Shown here piece by piece: positions 59,594-64,000 of a stretch of DNA of 64,000 nt. The first letter of the stretch is position 1, and each line of letters starts with the position of its first letter. The DNA is taken from the NCBI GenBank assembly GCA_001599915.1, contig BCIG01000028.1, positions 124,001 through 188,000 of the forward strand. Reading direction: 5' to 3'. The notes beneath the pieces were generated by a model that worked only from the letters and a program-made list of their open reading frames with translations, ran no database searches and had not been told where the DNA came from. The position numbers and the translations under genes are program-made. Origin of the DNA: Symbiotaphrina buchneri (lineage: Eukaryota; Ascomycota; Symbiotaphrinales; Symbiotaphrinaceae).

Positions 59594-61070
59594 ATGGCTA
59601 GTAAGCTACCCAGTATGCTCAACTTCTTGAAGAAGACGTCGCTTGCTCGTGGCATCAAGCAGGGGCCTGCTGTCAATGTCGCGAAGATTGTCACGGGAGT
59701 CATTGATGACATCCGGAGTAATGGTGACGCTGCAGTGCGTTCATACTCTGAGAAATTCGACAAGTGGTCACCAAAGTCCTTCAGGCTATCCTCGTCTGAC
59801 ATTGACGGCATCATCTCAAAAGTTCCCAAGAGGACATTAGATGACATCCTCACCGTCCAAGATAATGTCCGGAAATTCGCGGTAGCTCAAAGGGCGGCAA
59901 TCCAAGATTTGGAGGTAGAATTCCAGCCGGGAGTTTTTCTTGGCCACAAGAATATCCCAATCAATTCAGTAGGAGCGTGGGTCGTCCCTGTCGAACATCT
60001 ATCATGAAAGTACTTGACTTTTGGGAAGAAATTCACTGACATGTCTGTTTTTCAAACAGATATATTCCTGGAGGCCGATATCCTCTACTTGCCTCTGCAC
60101 ATATGACCATTGTCACAGCGAAGGCTGCAGGAGTACCTAGAGTCGTTGCTTGCACCCCACCCATTTTAGGGGAGATTCCCGCCTCAACCATTGCAGCCAT
60201 GCATTACGCCGGAGCAGACGAGATTTTCGTGCTAGGCGGCGTTCAGGCGGTTGCCGCCATGTCGGTCGGAACAGAGACGATTGGAAAGGTCGATTTTGTC
60301 GCAGGGCCAGGAAACTCTTTTGTGGCAGAAGCCAAGCGCCAGCTGTTCGGGGAGATCGGGATCGACCTGCCGGCAGGGCCGACTGAAGTTTTAATTGTTG
60401 CGGACGGAAAGGCAGACCCGACTGTGGTAGCAACTGATCTATTGTCCCAAGCAGAACACGGCCCTGACACACCCGCGGTATTGATCACCACCTCTGAAGA
60501 ACTCGGACGGAAGACGATCGAAGAGGTAGATAGGCTTCTGAAAATACTCCCGACCGCCGGTCTTGCTTCCGTCTCTTGGGAAACCTTTGGAGAAGTCATT
60601 GTAGTGCCATCGATGGAGGAAGCTTTCAAGCTAGCCGACACTTACGCCAGCGAGCACGTCCAGATTCTGACCGAAAACCCACGAGAAGCACTTACCAGCA
60701 TGTCGAACTACGGTGCTCTGTTCCTTGGCGAAAAGACTTGCGTCGCATACGGTGACAAGGTACGTCCATTGTAACGTGGGATCTCAGCATTCAGAGAGAA
60801 TCTTAATTAACATGTCTCTAGGTCATTGGCACTAACCATGTCCTGCCTACCAAGGGAGCTGCTCGATTCACAGGCGGTCTTTGGGTTGGCAAATACCTCA
60901 AGACTTGCACGTATCAGGAAGTGACATCCGCAGATGAAAGTGGAGAACTGGGCCGGTTATGTGGCAGGGCGTCTCGTGCGGAAAACTTCGAGGGACATGC
61001 CCGATCAGGTGACATTAGGGCAAAAAAGTTTCTTGGTGACAAAATAGAGTGGCTCGAGCCGAAAGCTTGA
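59594..61070 (+). CDS. Stand-alone histidinol-dehydrogenase-family protein
   Basis: Exons 59594-59976, 60060-60759 and 60822-61070 give 443 residues, the size of monofunctional HisD. Conserved features: YIPGGRYPL, FVAGPGNSFVAEAKRQL, DLPAGPTEVLIVAD, LLSQAEHGPD with the zinc-binding Gln and His, YASEHVQI with the general acid/base Glu-His pair, YGDKVIGTNHVLPT, and EGHARSGDIRAKKF with the last His. In fungi the histidine pathway enzyme is normally the C-terminal part of trifunctional HIS4, so a separate copy with the WVGKYLKTCTYQEV variant is probably a paralogue oxidising another alcohol to an acid in two NAD steps, as the bacterial HpsN branch does with sulfopropanediol. The catalytic residues I can check are present. 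Substrate unknown. Shares the motif and direction of its upstream neighbours. Confidence 0.9.
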
Positions 61071-61364
61071 AGCTAAAATCTCTTATAATTGCATCTGTAC
61101 ATAATTGATAATGTACAAGCAATGCCAATAATTTGCTGGCCCTTTATGTACCTGAGCCGCAGCTGAAGAGTAAAGATGAGATAAACTGTTTGCTTCGATG
61201 ACTCGCAACTTATGTATGCGGGTGATACATTTGCATCTATAGTAACTATAGATATTACTGAAAGGCCATCCACCCTTTCTCTCCTCATCTAACCGGATTG
61301 ACTGCAGAAACAAATCAACAGAGTTACGAATCTAACGGGGTGCGTCAATGTCGTAACCGTGTCC

Positions 61365-62426
61365 TCAAAATGTCAGTTTAGCCTGCTCAAATAAAGCCAG
61401 CAATATGCCTCCACCTGGAGCCAGCCTCAGCGCTTTTGGTTTTAATCCTTTATACCAAGCACCTATTCCTTCATCTTTGGCAATATTGATGAGCATTCGA
61501 AATGTATTCGGTAGTTTGCCGCCCCTCTCGAGTTGTATATTCTGTACTCGTGACTTTATAACATCGAATGGAGTGTTTAGTACAGTGCCAACTAAACCAC
61601 CTGAAAATCCCGCCACTAAATCAGTGCCGGCTTCCTGAAGTCGAGTTGAGGGCACCGGCGCAACCCTTCGCACTCGGTATATAGTGCCAAAGTATCCGGC
61701 GCTCCAAATGCCTTGGCTAGGAATGATGATCAGCAGGTGAGGAGATTTGATGAGCCACCTGTCCTGGAACCGGACTGCAAAGGTCTTCACATACCACCAG
61801 ACAGTCGCCTGTATTCCCTTGGCGAACGCCAAAGGACCTTCATTGCGCAAGGTCTTCCTAAAACAGTCCGTTGAAGAGGAGAATCTGGCCACATTCTTCG
61901 CGTCTTGCATTCTGATCTTGATCTTCTCGAACGGTGCAACGATGGCCGATTCCACAATGCCACCGCACGCCCCAGCTATGATGGAAATACTCTGAGTCAC
62001 ACTTGATGCCCCTGTTAAAGATAGGAGCACCGGAATGACCGTGTCATTCGTGGCAAACTTAGCAGCTCTTGCACGAGTCAGCAAGGCATGAGCGCTCTGC
62101 ACACAGTCCATACCTCTTGGGAGCCTCCATGCATATCGGTGGAACAATGCCTCGGTATAGTGAACGAACGCCTCCGGTCCGCACGATGTCCTTCACGCTC
62201 TCAATCACTCCCAGATTCGTCTTGTCGACCTGAAGCATCTTGCGCGTCTTGACCTGCATTCGAAAGCTACACATCAGCATGCCACCCTCCATTCTTGAGC
62301 CCGCGCCATTGGAGTTACACTTACAGTATCCAGGGGATACATGATCAGGATCTCTGTGAGGCCTGCAGCCCCACCGGCGAGCACAGCCATGTGGCCAGCG
62401 ACCTGCTTTCTAGGAGGACGAGCCAT
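61365..62426 (-). CDS. Mitochondrial carrier, 2-oxodicarboxylate (ODC) type
   Basis: Minus-strand exons 62426-62325, 62253-62114, 62067-61795 and 61716-61365 give 288 residues. Three carrier signatures are present: PLDTVKTR (residue 31 on), PFEKIKIRMQ and PFDVIKSRVQ, each at the end of an odd-numbered helix. GVRSLYRGIVPPICMEAPKR and AKFATNDT match the 2-oxodicarboxylate carriers (yeast Odc1/2), which exchange 2-oxoadipate, 2-oxoglutarate and related diacids across the inner membrane. The N-terminus is short (MARPPRKQVAGHMAVLAGG), so an extra upstream exon is possible. Intron 3 (61717-61794) was placed by phase; reading through it would add 26 residues in the middle of a helix. In this context it may carry the diacid end product of the neighbouring pathway (inference). 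Confidence 0.88.
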
Positions 62427-62555
62427 GACTTGTTTCTGGGGATATCGAGCTCCGGCGCAACAACCTGCTGCTGCTGTCCGTCATCTGGGATGGAGTATGC
62501 CAGATAGTGAAGAGTACTTACCAGCATGGCCAGAATGCCAGCTTCCGCGCCCAGC

Positions 62556-62557
<2 letters not shown>
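62427..62557 (-). promoter_or_regulatory. Carrier-gene upstream sequence
   Basis: Short interval before the carrier start codon, between it and the C run. No motif recognised. Confidence 0.3.

Positions 62558-62602
<45 letters not shown>
62558..62602. repeat. 45-C homopolymer
   Basis: An uninterrupted run of 45 C, about 130 bp upstream of the carrier start. It makes artificial poly-Pro and poly-Gly frames. True biology or sequencing artefact cannot be told from the sequence. Confidence 0.97.
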
Positions 62603-62606
<4 letters not shown>

Positions 62607-64000
62607 ATCTCGGAGACTGTCCGGCGAGGGCTATGAGGAAGCACATCAGGGCTTCTGCGGCGCGTTCCGCTTCTCCTAATCGAACAGAGCTTGGGGAGAC
62701 CAGGAAGCTTGTGCTTGTGCTTGCAGGGTTCCCTCCTCGTCCTTACGCTCCGGACAGCTCTTCCGACGGCCGACCGAAGGCGGGTCGAGAGGCAAGACGA
62801 GCGACAACTCTGTATTCTGTGCCCGTAAGGTACCTTACCTTACCTAGGGACTTCTACGGAATACCACATACTACTGCTAGGGTGCGGGCTTAGCTTGGCG
62901 GGGCTGGCGAACGGGGACTTGTCGGTCTCGGCCAAAGTGCCCCGAACCCGCCGTCCCGACACGGTTTCAATCCAGTTTCAGACGCAGATTTCGCAGCTTG
63001 CCGCAAGTCTTTCCGAACTTCACCTAACGTGAAATGGAGTTTTCAAAGACTGGGCTTCAACTTATTTTATAATAGAATGATATCATATATCTTTTTTAGA
63101 ACTTTTATGATATAACTAACCTTTAAGTTATAACCTTAATATAACTTTTTTTCAACAACCTATCCTTTAAATGACAAGTTATAAATAAAATAATCCTTAG
63201 ATGTAAGTTGTAAAATCTTTATATCTTGTTATCATTCTGATTATACCTAAGGTTCTTTAATTTATTCAATAATGGATTAGATGAATGGTGCCTCCAAGGG
63301 GATCCCATAGAGAGAAGAAGAGAATAAGGGATTTTGTACATCTTCAGCCTGGGTGGGGGATTACTCCGACGAAGGGTGCTACATGGAGCGCGTCCATATT
63401 TTGATGGAGGGGAGCAGGAAAAGCTGCTACCGGAGAGACGAAGATCCGTGCGAGCCGTACCGATTTGCCCTAGCGTGCCAGAGTTTGAAGCAATAGTGTC
63501 CTCCGCAGCGTTAAGAGCGGCAAGACGAGCAGAAGACTTGTGAGAGGGTCGAAGGGGAGAAACCTCCAAAAACGGCGACGGAAACCTCTGATTCTGGAGG
63601 CGAGTTCTCCGGGAGGCAGACTATAGAGGTAGGTATGTGACTGTGCACTATGCTGCACTTCTACCGTTCTACGCCGCCTAAATCGTCAAAGGCGAAATCT
63701 GTTGATCCTTCTCCTGAATAGCTTGAACCTCCGGTCTCTATTTCATGCGAAGCCATACTGTGTCGAATCCATCCTTCCTAGATACGGATTGAAGTTGGGC
63801 AACAGGAGTCGGGATGGAATTAAGCACAGGGAGAGAGCTCGAGAATGGACTTGTCACGACCACACGTCGGCAGGAGGAAGGACAACAAGAAGGGGTGAAA
63901 TAGACTCGTGCTGCTTCTCCTGAGTTCAAGGTGATGACATGGCTTAAGCTTAATTCGACCGACCATCGTCCTGTGTTATAAGGGCTGAGATACTCGCAAT
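62603..64000. other. Gene-poor end of window with small AT-rich relic
   Basis: About 63040-63265 is AT-rich in the same style as the two islands and may be a small RIP-mutated repeat. ORFs at 62507-62893, 63219-63569 and 63470-63658 are low-complexity or overlapping and show no domain. A gene starting beyond the window cannot be excluded. Confidence 0.4.

Noticed and set aside
62341-62893. Poly-Pro and poly-Gly ORFs around the C run
   Set aside because: They exist only because 45 C encode Pro or Gly in any frame; the carrier gene starts at 62426 without them.

Overview
The window is nuclear DNA of a filamentous ascomycete (Pezizomycotina). The evidence is short 45-100 bp GT-AG introns, a fungal Zn2Cys6 regulator, fungal-type Hbs1, BiP and Lsb5 genes, and two large very AT-rich islands of the kind left by repeat-induced point mutation (RIP). 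The species cannot be named from the sequence alone. I re-derived gene models by joining exons with consistent splice phase; every complete model below closes to a whole number of codons.

Layout. 1-13.5 kb is conserved housekeeping DNA: the 3' end of HBS1, a small low-complexity protein, ER Hsp70/BiP (KAR2, ending HDEL), an Lsb5-like VHS-GAT protein, an unassigned conserved protein, and a 14-exon CCCH/CHY zinc-finger gene with an 8-nt microexon. 14.6-21.0 kb is a small metabolic group: SDR, 3-hydroxyacyl-CoA-dehydrogenase-like protein, alpha/beta hydrolase, SDR. 21.65-37.4 kb is an AT-rich island made largely of two nested, broken Ty3/Gypsy LTR retrotransposons (outer about 22.6-36.9 kb on +, inner 28.24-34.55 kb on -), with an assembly gap in a TTA/ATT microsatellite.

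37.7-62.4 kb holds a Zn2Cys6 regulator, a metallo-beta-lactamase-fold lactonase, two sugar-type MFS transporters (the first with an interrupted frame) separated by a second AT-rich island (45.5-49.1 kb), a Baeyer-Villiger-type flavin monooxygenase, an SDR, a DUF3237 protein (with a 100-N gap inside), a cyclase-family hydrolase with a GC-AG intron, a stand-alone histidinol-dehydrogenase-like protein, and a 2-oxodicarboxylate-type mitochondrial carrier. Together these suggest a catabolic cluster: import, oxidation of a ketone to an ester or lactone, hydrolysis, stepwise alcohol oxidation, and passage of an oxo-diacid across the mitochondrial membrane. A short motif, TCGCCGA, recurs in the upstream regions of MFS2/BVMO, SDR/DUF3237, cyclase and the HisD-like gene, twice as inverted pairs, and is a candidate operator. 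The substrate is unknown and the pathway is inference.

The last 1.5 kb has a 45-C homopolymer, a small AT-rich relic and no gene I can support.
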